NCBI GenBank assembly: GCA_050012675.1
Contig: JBEKGS010000001.1
Span: 128,992 to 192,991, forward strand
Reading direction: 5' to 3'
DNA length: 64,000 nucleotides
Source: Fen-455 sp050012675
Lineage (GTDB): Bacteria; Actinomycetota; Acidimicrobiia; Acidimicrobiales; Bog-793
Shown here: positions 45,817 through 55,356 of the stretch, piece by piece
Position numbering within the stretch: the first letter of the stretch is position 1
Layout of the letters: each line of letters opens with the position of its first letter
Notes under the pieces: model-generated
The model's input: only the letters and a program-made list of their open reading frames with translations
Database searches by the model: none
What the model was told of the DNA's origin: nothing
Position numbers and translations under genes: made by a program

Positions 45817-47520
45817 TCACGGATGTTCCGTCCGGGCGGCGGACCCCTGAGTCGGCGAGGTCTTGCCGAACCCGTACAAGATGCCGTCTTGGACGCCGAC
45901 ATAGAGCATGTTCTCGCCTACACCCGGCGGGCTGAAGGCGTTGGTGTTGCCGACGAACCATGTCCCGAGGAGCTTCAGTCTCCGGTTCACCGGCACCGGC
46001 TCGTAGGCCTGGAGGCTCGCGCCGTCGATGACCCAGACGACCGCAGATCCCGAGGTGGTGCCGTCGGAGGTCACGATGGGACCCGATACCCCGAAGACCG
46101 CCGCCTGCGAGCCGTATCCGACGAGGCTCAAGGCGGGCAGACCACCTGTGGTCGAGTATTTGTAGACGTCTACCGCACCGGCGTGGCCGCTCGGGCTCTG
46201 AATCGTCGAGACGTAGACATAGCCCCCGTCACCGGGCCAGACACCGGCTGTCGATATCGCTTGTCCGTTCGGCCCGTATTCCCCGACGACGTCGTCCCTC
46301 CCGCTCGGGCCTTGGTTGTGGCCACCGAGGTTGTCAGCGTTGAGCAGGTAGACGATGCCCTCTTTCCCAGTGGCGACAAGGAGATGCGGGTATTTCGGGG
46401 CGGAGAACTCAGTCGGCAACAGGACCGGTGAACCCGACATGTCCCAGTCGTTCTCGTCGGCCAGGGCGTCGTTGTGGATCGCGAAGAAATCCGTCGCCTT
46501 GAGTGAGCCGTCCTTTTGCACGCCGAGGCGGACGACGGAATCACCGAGGTTCAAAGGTGGCGAGTGCCCGGGGATCGAGCCATCGGGATGGTTGGTCTCG
46601 GGGCCTTCGGCATTCCCGGACGCGAACAGGATCTGACCGGGACCGTCGGAACTGAGACCACCGCTCGCCTGCCAGATGCCGGCTCCGCCGCCTTCGCTCC
46701 CTGGACCCGCTTCGTCGGTCCACAGCGTCGTCTGGCGGCCGGCGGTCGATACGCCCGCTACGAACCCGGCAAAAGGCGTGTGATCGCAGTGCGACCCGAA
46801 GGCGGCGTACACGACGCCGTCCAGGTACAAAAGGCCAGGCCTTTGCATCTCTTGCAGGGGACGGAACGCCTGTTGCGGGTTGTTGCTGGCTGGACCGTTG
46901 ATCTCGACCGGGAAGCGGGGCATCTCGGCACCGGTGGCAGGGTTGATGGCGTTCATGAACCATCCAATCCCCGCACCGCCTGGCAAATGAACCTGATCGA
47001 CGAGGTAGGCGACACCTGTGGTCGGGTCGATCGCCGGAGTTGAGGTCACTCCCAGGTAGGGGATCAGGTCAGGGCAGTGCACCGGAGCGTCTTCGAAGGG
47101 CGTCCCGATCTGGCGCGACCACTCAATGGCTCCCGTCGTCGGGTTGAGACCGTAGACCCAGTTGGTCTCCGTAGCGACGAGCAGAATCTTCCCGACGAGA
47201 AGGGGTTGCGCATAGATCTGGCCGTTGAGCTGTGTCTTGAAGACGATCCCGAACTGAGACGACCCTACGACTTCGGGGCTCAGGCCCGGCTCGTAGGAAT
47301 ACCAGCCGTCGCGAGAGTCGCCGCCCCGGTTTGTCTCAAGCTGAACGCTCTCGGGTGGGCCCGTCTGTTGGGCTGAGGCGGCGGCGCCCCTTTGTCCAGA
47401 GGTTCGCAGAGCCGCCCGCGTCTGCGCCGCGTGCCCGGTGGCCACGGCACCCGCGACTGTCGCCTCGACCACAAGCGCAGAAAGTGCCAGCGCGACCGTC
47501 AGCACGAGCACGGGCCGCAT
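45817..47520 (-). CDS. Secreted beta-propeller protein, PQQ-repeat-like
   Basis: About 567 residues from ATG 47520, chosen because RPVLVLTVALALSALVVEA then forms a signal peptide. The mature protein has repeated blade-like units such as QPLLVGKILLVATETNWVYGLNPTTGAIEW, TPAIDPTTGVAYLVDQ and LLVATGKEGIVYLLNADNLGG, typical of PQQ/quinoprotein-type or pyrrolo propellers. No complete dehydrogenase active site is visible, so it may bind rather than oxidise. It lies downstream of the GH3 gene on the same strand and upstream of the synthase gene. A role in glycan assembly or binding is inferred from that position only. Confidence 0.75.
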   Translation of the reverse strand: MRPVLVLTVALALSALVVEATVAGAVATGHAAQTRAALRTSGQRGAAASAQQTGPPESVQLETNRGGDSRDGWYSYEPGLSPEVVGSSQFGIVFKTQLNGQIYAQPLLVGKILLVATETNWVYGLNPTTGAIEWSRQIGTPFEDAPVHCPDLIPYLGVTSTPAIDPTTGVAYLVDQVHLPGGAGIGWFMNAINPATGAEMPRFPVEINGPASNNPQQAFRPLQEMQRPGLLYLDGVVYAAFGSHCDHTPFAGFVAGVSTAGRQTTLWTDEAGPGSEGGGAGIWQASGGLSSDGPGQILFASGNAEGPETNHPDGSIPGHSPPLNLGDSVVRLGVQKDGSLKATDFFAIHNDALADENDWDMSGSPVLLPTEFSAPKYPHLLVATGKEGIVYLLNADNLGGHNQGPSGRDDVVGEYGPNGQAISTAGVWPGDGGYVYVSTIQSPSGHAGAVDVYKYSTTGGLPALSLVGYGSQAAVFGVSGPIVTSDGTTSGSAVVWVIDGASLQAYEPVPVNRRLKLLGTWFVGNTNAFSPPGVGENMLYVGVQDGILYGFGKTSPTQGSAARTEHP

Positions 47521-47790
47521 TCGAGGAGACCGCGCCAACGGACCTATCTTCGACGCAGCCCCTGGTCTTGTTGTGGGCCCAAGTGCACCAGGCACCGAGC
47601 ACGAGTCAGTTCTTCTTCCCCCTCGCAATGACACGACACGCCTCCCCCAGCGAACGCTCCAAGAAAACAGCCACAACTTGTTATCCCAGGGCGGCACTCA
47701 CGTGGCCACGTCCGGAGCTGTCATGGTAGCAAGGGTGTGAGGATCTGCTGTTCGATCCCGTACTTCGATCCGGAACCGGTTCCCGGGCGG

Positions 47791-50340
47791 CTACTCGTCG
47801 GTTGGCGGCACCGTCGTGGGCAGCCATGCTGTCACGTCGGCACTGGACTGACCGAAGCCGACCATGTAACGGCCGCGGACGGTGCGGAAACGGCCGCCGA
47901 GGAAGGCTTCGAAACTGCTGAGCGGCAGCACCACGGTGACTTGTCCGGATGCCTTCGGGACGAGCGTCACGGTCTGGAATCCGGCAAGCTGGCGCGGAGG
48001 CTCGCCGGCGCCGACCGGAAAGCGCACGTAGATCTCGACCACGTCGGTCCCGCTGCGTCTGCCCGCGTTGGTCACGGTCATGTGGGCGAGCAGGCGTTTG
48101 CCGCCCGTCCAGCTCAGGCTGACCTTCGAGACGGAGAAAGCGGTGTAGCTCAGCCCATATCCGAACGGGAACAAGGGCTGAACGCCATGTGCCTCGTACC
48201 AGCGGTAGCCGATGTCGAGACCCGACGCGTAGGTGACGGTGCCGTCCACGCCGGGAAAGTTGTTCCCGGCGGCTGCGCGCGCGGTCGCTTCTGTGGCCGG
48301 GAAGCTCAGGGGCAACCTGCCTGACGGGTCCACGAGACCGGTGAGGACCGCTGCGATGGCAGTCCCGTCGTCCTCCCCCGGGTACCAGGCTTCGAGGACC
48401 CCCTTGACACTTGCCAGCCAAGGCATGAGGACCGCGCCCCCGGTGTTCAGCACGACGACGGTCTCGGGGTTGGCTCTGGCCACCGCCTCGATGAGGGCGT
48501 TCGCGTCACCGGGCAGATCGAGGCTCGGCCGGTCGACGCCTTCGGCCTGGGGACAGCCGGCAAATACCAGGGCCACCTTGGAGTTGCGTGCGACATCGAC
48601 GGCACGGGCGATGAGAGGTGAAACGTCCTCGAACCCGAGCTGTGGCAGGCGATCGCCGTCGACCGACAGCCACTCCACAACGAGCCTGTAGGAGCGTCCG
48701 GCCCGGAGTTCGGTCGTGGCGGACCAGCTGGGCCGAGCGTTGAGGCCCGGAGAGGCGAGCAGGCTGTGCCCGTTGACCGCGAGCCAGGTCTGGCCTCCAT
48801 ATTCGAGGGAGAACTCGTATACGCCACTGCGGCGAACGCGGATCGCGGCCTTCCACGACCACCAAGGGCCAGCGGGTGAGGAGGCGGTGCGGACAGGGGG
48901 GGTGATGCTGGTCGCCGTTTCGGGCCCAGGGTCGCCGGCACGCTCTGCGCCTGTCCGAGTCTCCGCCGGCAGAGGGCCGCCGCTCACAAAGTCAACCGAG
49001 GGGATGGGTTCCAGCACGCTTCCTGCCGGCTCACCGGCCGCAGTTCCGATCCTGGTGCCTTTGCGGAGAGCCTTTCGTAGGGCCTCGAGCGGGGTGATCA
49101 GGAAAGGGGGGTTGACGAAAGCGCTTCCTGCGCCCGCGGTCACGGCCGCGCTCTCGGCGTCCAGGCCGATGACCGCGACCGAGCGGGGCGAGCGTGCGAG
49201 AGGCAGCACATGGGCGGCGTTCTTGAGCAGCACGACCGAGCGCTCAGCGACCCGCAGTGCTGTCAGGCCATCACGTGGCGTTGCCGCCGGTGCTGCGAGA
49301 TTCGCGGTCCGGGGGTGGGCGATCAGGCCGTAGGCGAACATCTCGGTGAGCACGCGAACGACGGCCGTGTTCAGCATGCTCAACGTGATCGAGTGCTGGC
49401 GGACGGCTCGGGTGATCAGCACCCTGGTTTCGTCTGCCTTGGTTGGCTTGATCAGGTCGAGCCCCGCCTGGAACGCTGGCGCCGGTGCGCTGACGGCCCC
49501 GAGGTCGGAGCGGACGAAGCCCGTGAAGCCCCATGAGCGCAGCAGCCCGTAAAGGCTCGGATCCGCGCAGTCGGTGACACCGTTCAAGACACCGTAAGCG
49601 CACATCACCGAGGCCACGTGTGCCTGAGTGACCACAGCCTGGAAGGGCTTGTCGTACAGCTCCAACAGGGCGCGCTCTGAGACGATCTCGCGGAGGGTCT
49701 TCCGTTGTGTCTCCTGGTTGTAGGCGGTGAAGTGCTTTGCGACTGCCATCACGTCGCGGGACTGGATCCCCTCAACATCCGCGACACCCATGACGGAGGT
49801 GAGGAACGGGTCCTCGCCGAAGGCTTCGAAGGTCCGACCGCTTTGTGGTACCTGTGCCAGGTTCAACTCAGGGGCCTGCACGGCGTCGAGCCCCTTGGCG
49901 CGGGCCTCGACGCCCAGCACCTCGCCATAGTCGTAGGCGAGCTCCGGGTCGAAGGTGGCAGCCAAGGCGACCGAGGCCGGGAGCTGGGTGACGCCGCGGA
50001 GGTCGAAGGCAATGCCATTCGGGCCGTCGACAAGCGTCAGCGGAGGGATGCACAAAGCGGGCACACCGGTGTTGATGTTCTCGATCCGACCGCGCCGGAC
50101 CAGTTCGACAAAGCCGACCTTCTCGGCGAGCGTCATCCTCGCGACCACCTGAACCGCCAGCTGCTCGGGAGCAGCAGCGTGCCTCAGGGACTCCTGCACC
50201 CAGGGGCAGCGGCTGGAGGCCCGCGAGCCGGCGGGGCGACCTACGGGAAGGCTGGAGGATCCTCGGTTGCACGCAGCGACGACGAGCGCCACCGCTACGG
50301 CCACTGTCACGCGACCAAGGAGCGGCTGATGGAGGTTCAC
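47791..50340 (-). CDS. GH3 beta-glucosidase lipoprotein with PA14-like insert
   Basis: An 849-residue exported enzyme from GTG 50340. VTVAVAVALVVAAC is a lipoprotein signal. The GH3 N-terminal barrel has LTLVDGPNGIAFD, AVAKHFTAYNQE and VRSDLGAVSAP, whose Asp (about residue 279) is the nucleophile position; the usual SDW is SDL. The C-terminal sandwich (VLLKNAAHVLPL, then LPLSFP) is interrupted around residues 490-590 by a PA14-like beta insert (WWSWKAAIRVRRSGVYEFSL). A fibronectin-III-like domain ends the chain. It should remove glucose from beta-glucan ends outside the cell. BglX-like GH3 genes accompany cellulose synthase in known loci. Confidence 0.9.
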   Translation of the reverse strand: MNLHQPLLGRVTVAVAVALVVAACNRGSSSLPVGRPAGSRASSRCPWVQESLRHAAAPEQLAVQVVARMTLAEKVGFVELVRRGRIENINTGVPALCIPPLTLVDGPNGIAFDLRGVTQLPASVALAATFDPELAYDYGEVLGVEARAKGLDAVQAPELNLAQVPQSGRTFEAFGEDPFLTSVMGVADVEGIQSRDVMAVAKHFTAYNQETQRKTLREIVSERALLELYDKPFQAVVTQAHVASVMCAYGVLNGVTDCADPSLYGLLRSWGFTGFVRSDLGAVSAPAPAFQAGLDLIKPTKADETRVLITRAVRQHSITLSMLNTAVVRVLTEMFAYGLIAHPRTANLAAPAATPRDGLTALRVAERSVVLLKNAAHVLPLARSPRSVAVIGLDAESAAVTAGAGSAFVNPPFLITPLEALRKALRKGTRIGTAAGEPAGSVLEPIPSVDFVSGGPLPAETRTGAERAGDPGPETATSITPPVRTASSPAGPWWSWKAAIRVRRSGVYEFSLEYGGQTWLAVNGHSLLASPGLNARPSWSATTELRAGRSYRLVVEWLSVDGDRLPQLGFEDVSPLIARAVDVARNSKVALVFAGCPQAEGVDRPSLDLPGDANALIEAVARANPETVVVLNTGGAVLMPWLASVKGVLEAWYPGEDDGTAIAAVLTGLVDPSGRLPLSFPATEATARAAAGNNFPGVDGTVTYASGLDIGYRWYEAHGVQPLFPFGYGLSYTAFSVSKVSLSWTGGKRLLAHMTVTNAGRRSGTDVVEIYVRFPVGAGEPPRQLAGFQTVTLVPKASGQVTVVLPLSSFEAFLGGRFRTVRGRYMVGFGQSSADVTAWLPTTVPPTDE

Positions 50341-51078
50341 GTGTCGTCAGGCCGCCAGGTCGTGTTCATGTCCCTGTCCTCGCGCGCTAACCGCGATGTC
50401 GCAACGTCTTCAACCCACGCACCGGTATCGAGCTGTAGATCCCTGCGTTTGGCCATGCCAACCCACGAGCCCGATCGCGTGTCCGGGAACCTGGCCGCCT
50501 GGCACGTGCACTATTGCACGAATGGCGGCGATCCTTGTCGCGCTCTGTTGAGTGTGGGAACGGCAAGGCGGCGGACGGTGCTGAGATGTCGCGACGACCT
50601 AGACCGGAGAACCGCTCAACTGAGGCTCACGACTTCGCCCATGAACTTCGGGGATTCGTCGACGGCTCTGGCCACTTTGGCCGGGCCCGACGGGACTCGG
50701 TGTCTGTGCGGCGAGGGAGACGGAACTGGCTGACCGGTCGCCTGCGACAACAATCGCCTGGCGTATTGGTCACATGGCCGCAACGGCGCGGGACTTCGTG
50801 CTGGCCTCGCGGCCTATCTAGGAACAGCGGTACCAGCCCTGGCGCGAGGTGGTCCTTGGTCGCTCTCTACGACGCCGCATGGGAGCCCCGTCTTGGCGAG
50901 GACGGGGGCCGTATGCCGCTTGCAACCCCGGAACCCGAGCTGAACGACCTCGTAGAGGTCGTTCGTCACCAGTGCGGAGGCGGGTCTGTTGCGAGCTCCC
51001 CAGTCGGTCGGGCTCCTCGGCAGGTGAAGGCTCAGCCCAAAGACGAACTGCTCAAACGTTTGGATGGACTACCAGCTG
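50341..51078. other. Intergenic region with a perfect hairpin
   Basis: About 740 bases between the GH3 gene and the PhzF-like gene. It contains GAACGACCTC-GTA-GAGGTCGTTC at 50942-50964, a perfect 10-base-pair stem with a three-base loop. This could terminate the PhzF transcript or bind a repressor. Open frames of up to 222 codons on the plus strand have no domain or sensible start. Confidence 0.45.
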
Positions 51079-51768
51079 TCAGGGCAACCTCAGCGGCTCA
51101 TCCTCCACCACCAGGCCACCGACCGCGGCCCGACCGGAATCTATTGGCCGTGCACTCAACACTGAACCTTTGCCTTGTCTGATCTCGATGGGCGCTCCGA
51201 GCACTGTGGTGAGCTGGAGAGCCGCCGAACCTGTGGCTTCATCTTCGGCGATACCGAACCTGGGTGCGAAGCATCGTGCCCGTACGACACCGGGCTCGAC
51301 CCAGGCCCAGTAGAAGACGTGGTCGTGCTCGGGAAGGAGCGGTCCGTGCAGATCGTCGATGGCGGCAGGCAAGGCCAACTCGACGAGCGTCCAATCCGGC
51401 AAGCTTTGAAGCGGGGCGTCTATCCAGGTTCTGGTGTCAATGTCGCTCCAGGCCCGGACGAGTCCGCCCGGGGGCCGCAGCTCGAGCAGCGTCCGGTCAC
51501 TACTCTCGCGTGACAGCAGCCAGGCCGCGCCGACGAGGGGATGTCCGGCGAGCGCAAGTTCCGTGGCAGGCGTGAATATGCGAAGCGCACCTGTCGCCCG
51601 ATCCTCGATGAAGATGGTCTCGCTGAACCCGAGCCGGCGCGCCACGCTTTGACGGTCCGCCTCACTTACGAGGTCGCCGTCGATCACCCCGAGGCTGTTT
51701 CCCCAAACTCCGTTCGTATCGGTGAAGACACGGAGCACACGAACAGGCGTCTCGATGTTGGCGGTCAC
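51079..51768 (-). CDS. PhzF-family isomerase-like protein
   Basis: A 229-residue protein from GTG 51768. PVRVLRVFTDTNGVWGNSLGVI, then RRLGFSETIFIE with the catalytic Glu of the SET block, TPATELALAGHPLVGAAWLL and FGIAEDEATGSAALQL are the classic PhzF marks. PhzF proteins catalyse proton-shift isomerisations; the phenazine enzyme is the best known, but most homologues are of unknown substrate. At 229 residues it is shorter than the usual 260-300, lacking part of the second domain. No phenazine genes are near. Confidence 0.85.
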   Translation of the reverse strand: MTANIETPVRVLRVFTDTNGVWGNSLGVIDGDLVSEADRQSVARRLGFSETIFIEDRATGALRIFTPATELALAGHPLVGAAWLLSRESSDRTLLELRPPGGLVRAWSDIDTRTWIDAPLQSLPDWTLVELALPAAIDDLHGPLLPEHDHVFYWAWVEPGVVRARCFAPRFGIAEDEATGSAALQLTTVLGAPIEIRQGKGSVLSARPIDSGRAAVGGLVVEDEPLRLP

Positions 51769-51885
51769 AGCACCGGTCTAGCGCTCCTGTCGCCGACAGG
51801 CGAAATCGTGCGGCGGTCGCGGAGAGACAACGCCGTATTCCACTTCGGCATCCATTGTCCGGTGCTCGAGAACACACCGGTCGCG

Positions 51886-52518
51886 CTACAGGTACCGGGG
51901 CAGCGTGATGCCTGGCGCTAGGTCCGGCGAAGGCTCCGGCGTGCCCCGAACTTCGCGGATGGGCACGAGACCGGCCCAGTGGGTGAGGGAAAGGTCGTCC
52001 AGGTCGTCGGCTGGCGGGCCGGAACGGATCTTCGCCGAGACATCGACGAGCGGAAGCACCAGGACGGCTGTTTGGCGCAGTTCGGCTTCCGTCGCGGCTC
52101 TGACATCACCGCTGCGTCCCGGCGCCAGCTTCTCCATCAGAGCGTCCAGGCTCGCCTTCTTGGCATCGTCGCCTACAAGGGTGGCGGTCCCGTGCGCCAC
52201 CACCGACCGGTAGTTCAAGGAGTGGTTGAAGCCCGCTCGGGCGAACACCAGCGCATCGACGACGCTTACTTCCAGGGCAACCTCGAGCCCGCCTCCTCTG
52301 GCAGCCATCCGCGCCATGTGCGCTCCGGTCGAGGAGTGGAGGTAGACGGACGAACCCATACGGACAAAGGTCATCGGCAACACATGAGGACGGCTGTCGG
52401 CAACGAAGCCAACGTGGCAGATGAGCGCCTCGTCGAGAATCTCGTGCACTGTCGCGGCGTCATAACTCGCCCGGTCGGGATGCCGGGAGGGCGTTGAGAT
52501 GCTGGTCGGGTTGTACAT
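51886..52518 (-). CDS. Pyridoxamine 5'-phosphate oxidase family flavin-binding protein
   Basis: About 210 residues from ATG 52518; a longer frame upstream adds a non-conserved tail. ALICHVGFVADSRPHVLPMTFVRMGSSVYLHSS is the split-barrel flavin-binding core, followed by GHM-type GAHMARM and FNHSLNYRSVVAHGTATLV. The group is usually annotated as FMN/F420-binding or Pyridox_ox_2 proteins. The reaction is unknown. It lies 117 bases upstream of the PhzF-like gene on the same strand. Confidence 0.8.
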   Translation of the reverse strand: MYNPTSISTPSRHPDRASYDAATVHEILDEALICHVGFVADSRPHVLPMTFVRMGSSVYLHSSTGAHMARMAARGGGLEVALEVSVVDALVFARAGFNHSLNYRSVVAHGTATLVGDDAKKASLDALMEKLAPGRSGDVRAATEAELRQTAVLVLPLVDVSAKIRSGPPADDLDDLSLTHWAGLVPIREVRGTPEPSPDLAPGITLPRYL

Positions 52519-52924
52519 GGGTTCAGGCTGCCACGAGGGGTTCAGCGGCACCAAGTCGCACAGTTGTGGTGGATGCTTTTCGTCTTCCGGGACGAAAACG
52601 GACGGCCACCACCGCCTCGCCCAGACCCAGCACGCAGGAGTCCGGGCCGGGCCGGAGGGATCGGTCATGCCGGCCAGGTAGTGGCTCCGCAAGCCCTCAA
52701 CCGGACACCGACCGGCGCGGTCGCCTAGCACGAGCGAATCAGGGCGGTTGTCGCAGGGGTCCCCGCCGGGCAGCGGACGCTCCCACAATTCCTTCAGGCC
52801 GCCGCTGAGGCAGCGTCATCGGAGGCAGGCGGACTGGGCACCAAGACTGACTGACCGCCCACGAGTGACACAGCGATCAAGGCCACGGGGCGGCCGCCGG
52901 GCGCCGCTGCCGGGAACTGTCGTC
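52519..52924. other. Intergenic region, nothing recognised
   Basis: About 400 bases between the xylulokinase stop and the flavoprotein start. No credible gene or RNA; the frame running on from the flavoprotein gene lacks conserved sequence. Confidence 0.5.
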
Positions 52925-54382
52925 TTATGGCAGCGGGGTGTCGAAGCTACTGGCCTCTACGCTTTTCCAACGTTCGAACGCCACGGCCAGCGACTCGTGA
53001 GCTCGTGGCTCGGGTTCCACCTCATCTACGACCGGGGGCGCCGAACTTGTCTCCTCCATGATGCCCGCAGAGCGTCCGCCAAGTATGGCAGCGCCGCGGG
53101 CAGAAGCGTTGGGGTTCTCGACGACCAATAGCTTCATGCCCAACAGGTCACAAAGGAGTTGACGCCAAGTACGTTGAAGAGTGCCACCCCCGGCGAGATA
53201 AAGCTCCGAAGTGGTTGCGAGCTCCGGGAGCGCACCAGCCGCCTCGGCGATCGAGAAGGCGACACCTTCGAATACCGCACGCAGCAGGTCTGCTCGGTCA
53301 TGGCGCAGTTCAAGGCCGAGAAAACCTGCCCGCGCTGAACTGTTCATCGAGGGCGACCGCGCGCCGGCCAGGTGCGGGATGAAAACGGGGGAGTCGGTAC
53401 CACCGCACGACGTGGCACCGAGCATCTCGTAGGCCTCTTCCCACGTCGCACTGAAAGCATCCAGTGCCCATGACAAGGCCACCCCGGCTGCCTGCACTGC
53501 GGCCATGGCGTACCACATGCCCGGCACGGCGGACGAGAAGACGTGGTAACGGAGATCGGCGTCGGGATCTGGGCGCTCACGCGGCGCCACGACCTGTGCG
53601 GCTGACCCAACGGTGAGCTGGACGGAGCCGGCCCCCGAGAGCCCTGTTCCCACTAAGGCAGCCGCGGTGTCACCGGCGCCAAAGGCCACGGGGACACTGG
53701 CGGGCAGACCCAGCTCTCGGGCGATGGCGCCATCCAATGGGCCGGCTACGGCGGCCGAGAAACCGAGTGGAGCCAGCAGCCGGGTCGGAATTCCGAGGGC
53801 TTCGACAACGGGGAGGGCCCAGGTGTTCTCGCGTATGTCGAACAGGAGGGTTCCCGACGCATCGCTCGCCTCGCTGCCGGCGCGTCCGACGAGCCTGAGC
53901 CGTAGCCAGTCCTTTGGTTGGAGGGCCCAATCGGCCTTTTCAAGGACGTCCGACTCGTGCGAGGTCATGAAGTGGAGCAGAGGTCCTGCCATCCCCGGTA
54001 TGAAAGGGTTGCCCAACAGGGCACATGTGGCCGGAGGAAGAGACCGGTAGGCTCCGACGCTGCTCTCCGCGCGACGATCCAGCCATAGCACGGCGGGCCG
54101 TAGCGCTCGCCCGTCAGCGCGCGTCAGCACGACGCCGTGCATCTGGCCTGACAGCCCGATCGCGCCAACCGGAGATTCGGCAGCCTCGAGCACCTTCGCC
54201 ACAGCGGCCCTCACCGAGGTCCACCAGTCCTCCGGGTCCGACTCGACCCAACCAGGTCGTGGTCTGGACAGGCGAACCGGGACTGAGGCAACGCTCAGCT
54301 CACGGCCGCCGCTATCCAGCAGCAACGCCTTCGTCGAGCCCGTTCCAAGGTCGATGCCCAATACACAGGGGCTACTGCTCAT
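52925..54382 (-). CDS. xylB: Xylulokinase, FGGY family
   Basis: A 485-residue sugar kinase from ATG 54382 with GAGGAG 6 bases upstream. LGIDLGTGSTKALLLDSGG is the phosphate-1 loop. AIGLSGQMHGVVL and LWLDRR form the D-xylulose site with the Met-His pair typical of XylB. AFGAGDTAAALVGTGL carries the catalytic Asp, and YLAGGGTLQRTWRQLLCDLLG the adenosine motif. It phosphorylates D-xylulose to feed the pentose phosphate pathway. No xylose isomerase is in the window. Other FGGY kinases (glycerol, gluconate) lack the QMHG block. Confidence 0.9.
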   Translation of the reverse strand: MSSSPCVLGIDLGTGSTKALLLDSGGRELSVASVPVRLSRPRPGWVESDPEDWWTSVRAAVAKVLEAAESPVGAIGLSGQMHGVVLTRADGRALRPAVLWLDRRAESSVGAYRSLPPATCALLGNPFIPGMAGPLLHFMTSHESDVLEKADWALQPKDWLRLRLVGRAGSEASDASGTLLFDIRENTWALPVVEALGIPTRLLAPLGFSAAVAGPLDGAIARELGLPASVPVAFGAGDTAAALVGTGLSGAGSVQLTVGSAAQVVAPRERPDPDADLRYHVFSSAVPGMWYAMAAVQAAGVALSWALDAFSATWEEAYEMLGATSCGGTDSPVFIPHLAGARSPSMNSSARAGFLGLELRHDRADLLRAVFEGVAFSIAEAAGALPELATTSELYLAGGGTLQRTWRQLLCDLLGMKLLVVENPNASARGAAILGGRSAGIMEETSSAPPVVDEVEPEPRAHESLAVAFERWKSVEASSFDTPLP

Positions 54383-54680
54383 TGTTGACTCCTCATCGGT
54401 ACTGACCGCTTGTCGATATCAGAGGCGATTGGCGAAGGATTCGCTGCCATCAAACGGCGCTGTGTCCCGTCATGGCACATGTGAGCAGTCCTAAGGGTTC
54501 AAGGGCATGGCCGGTCCGCTTCGTCAGGATATTCGCCTTTCCTGGTCGCGGGCCTGCCAACGTTGGGGCAGCGACCGGGCTTCAGTTCGCGCCGATGCCG
54601 TTGGGCGGCTCGACCACCGGTATTCTCCGCCTCAGCCTGGTCAGGAGTGGCTGACCAGGCCCGATGCTGAGGAGAAGAGC

Positions 54681-54900
54681 TTGGCCGAAGTCGTGTTGTT
54701 CCACCACGCCCAGGGCCTCACGCCCGGGTTGCGTCGCTTCGCCGACCAGCTTCGTGCCGGCGGCCACGCGGTTACGACGCCCGACCTTTACGGAGGGAGG
54801 ACGTTCGACACTCTCGAAGCAGGGATCGCTTTTGCCGACGAGGTCGGGTTCGAGGCTGTCCTCGAGCGCGGCCGCCTTGCCGCTGAGGAGCTACCTGCCG
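54681..54900 (+). pseudogene. Dienelactone-hydrolase gene, 5' half (split by insertion sequence)
   Basis: TTG 54681, with a GGAGAAG ribosome site, starts AEVVLFHHAQGLTPGLRRFADQL, the normal N-terminus of an actinobacterial dienelactone-hydrolase-family alpha/beta protein. It continues through TPDLYGGRTFDTLE and AVLERGRLAAEELP. After about codon 73 (54899) the match stops and the frame runs on into unrelated codons to a stop at 54974. The rest of the gene is found from 56573. Likely inactive unless the element excises. Confidence 0.8.
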
Positions 54901-55103
54901 TTCCTGAAGAAGCGCCTCATGTCAAGAGCCTTCGACGAAGTCGAAGACCGATTTTGGCGTGTGGTTGTCGGTAGCGGGTTGAAGTTGGGGCGCGCTCGAG
55001 CAACCGGCGGTCAATTCCCGAGGTGTTACCGGGGAGGGGCGGTCAAGACCGGCCGTTCGGGCCGCCCTAAAAGAGAGGCTTGACTACCCCGGGGGTTCGG
55101 GGT

Positions 55104-55159
55104 CGCCAGTCACTATCGGATGAGACCGCCCTTCTGGGCGGTTCTGGTAGTTACTGGCG
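55104..55159 (-). ncRNA. Candidate guide (bridge/seek) RNA hairpin of the element
   Basis: Arms 55104-55110 and 55153-55159 (CGCCAGT/ACTGGCG), then 55112-55115 with 55148-55151, form an outer stem. An asymmetric internal loop of nine and five bases follows. The inner stem 55125-55131 with 55136-55142 (ACCGCCC/GGGCGGT) has a four-base loop. A stem with a large unpaired loop is the form of the target- or donor-binding loop of IS110-type guide RNAs. It lies downstream of the transposase, as in IS1111 elements. Strand and role are inferred. Confidence 0.4.
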
Positions 55160-55356
55160 GTGGACACAGCGGACTTCACCATTGCGCTCATTTGAGCTGG
55201 GCGACCGAGAGCTCGGCGACCGGCCATTCCTTCGCGCTGGTTCGCATGGTGTGTTCCGGCCACAGCCAGACGGGCTCATTCAAATCGTCGGCCACGCCAC
55301 CAGGGTGGGGGCCACGGCAGGGAGCGAGCTCGCGTCCTGGCTGTGTCCGAGCCTGC

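Noticed and set aside
50514..51182. A 222-codon plus-strand frame between the GH3 and PhzF genes
   Set aside because: It contains the perfect hairpin, overlaps the PhzF gene on the other strand and shows no protein-like pattern.
52519..52788. A 90-codon N-terminal extension of the pyridoxamine-oxidase-like gene
   Set aside because: The family starts at the chosen ATG, and the extension is rich in Pro and Trp without conserved sequence.
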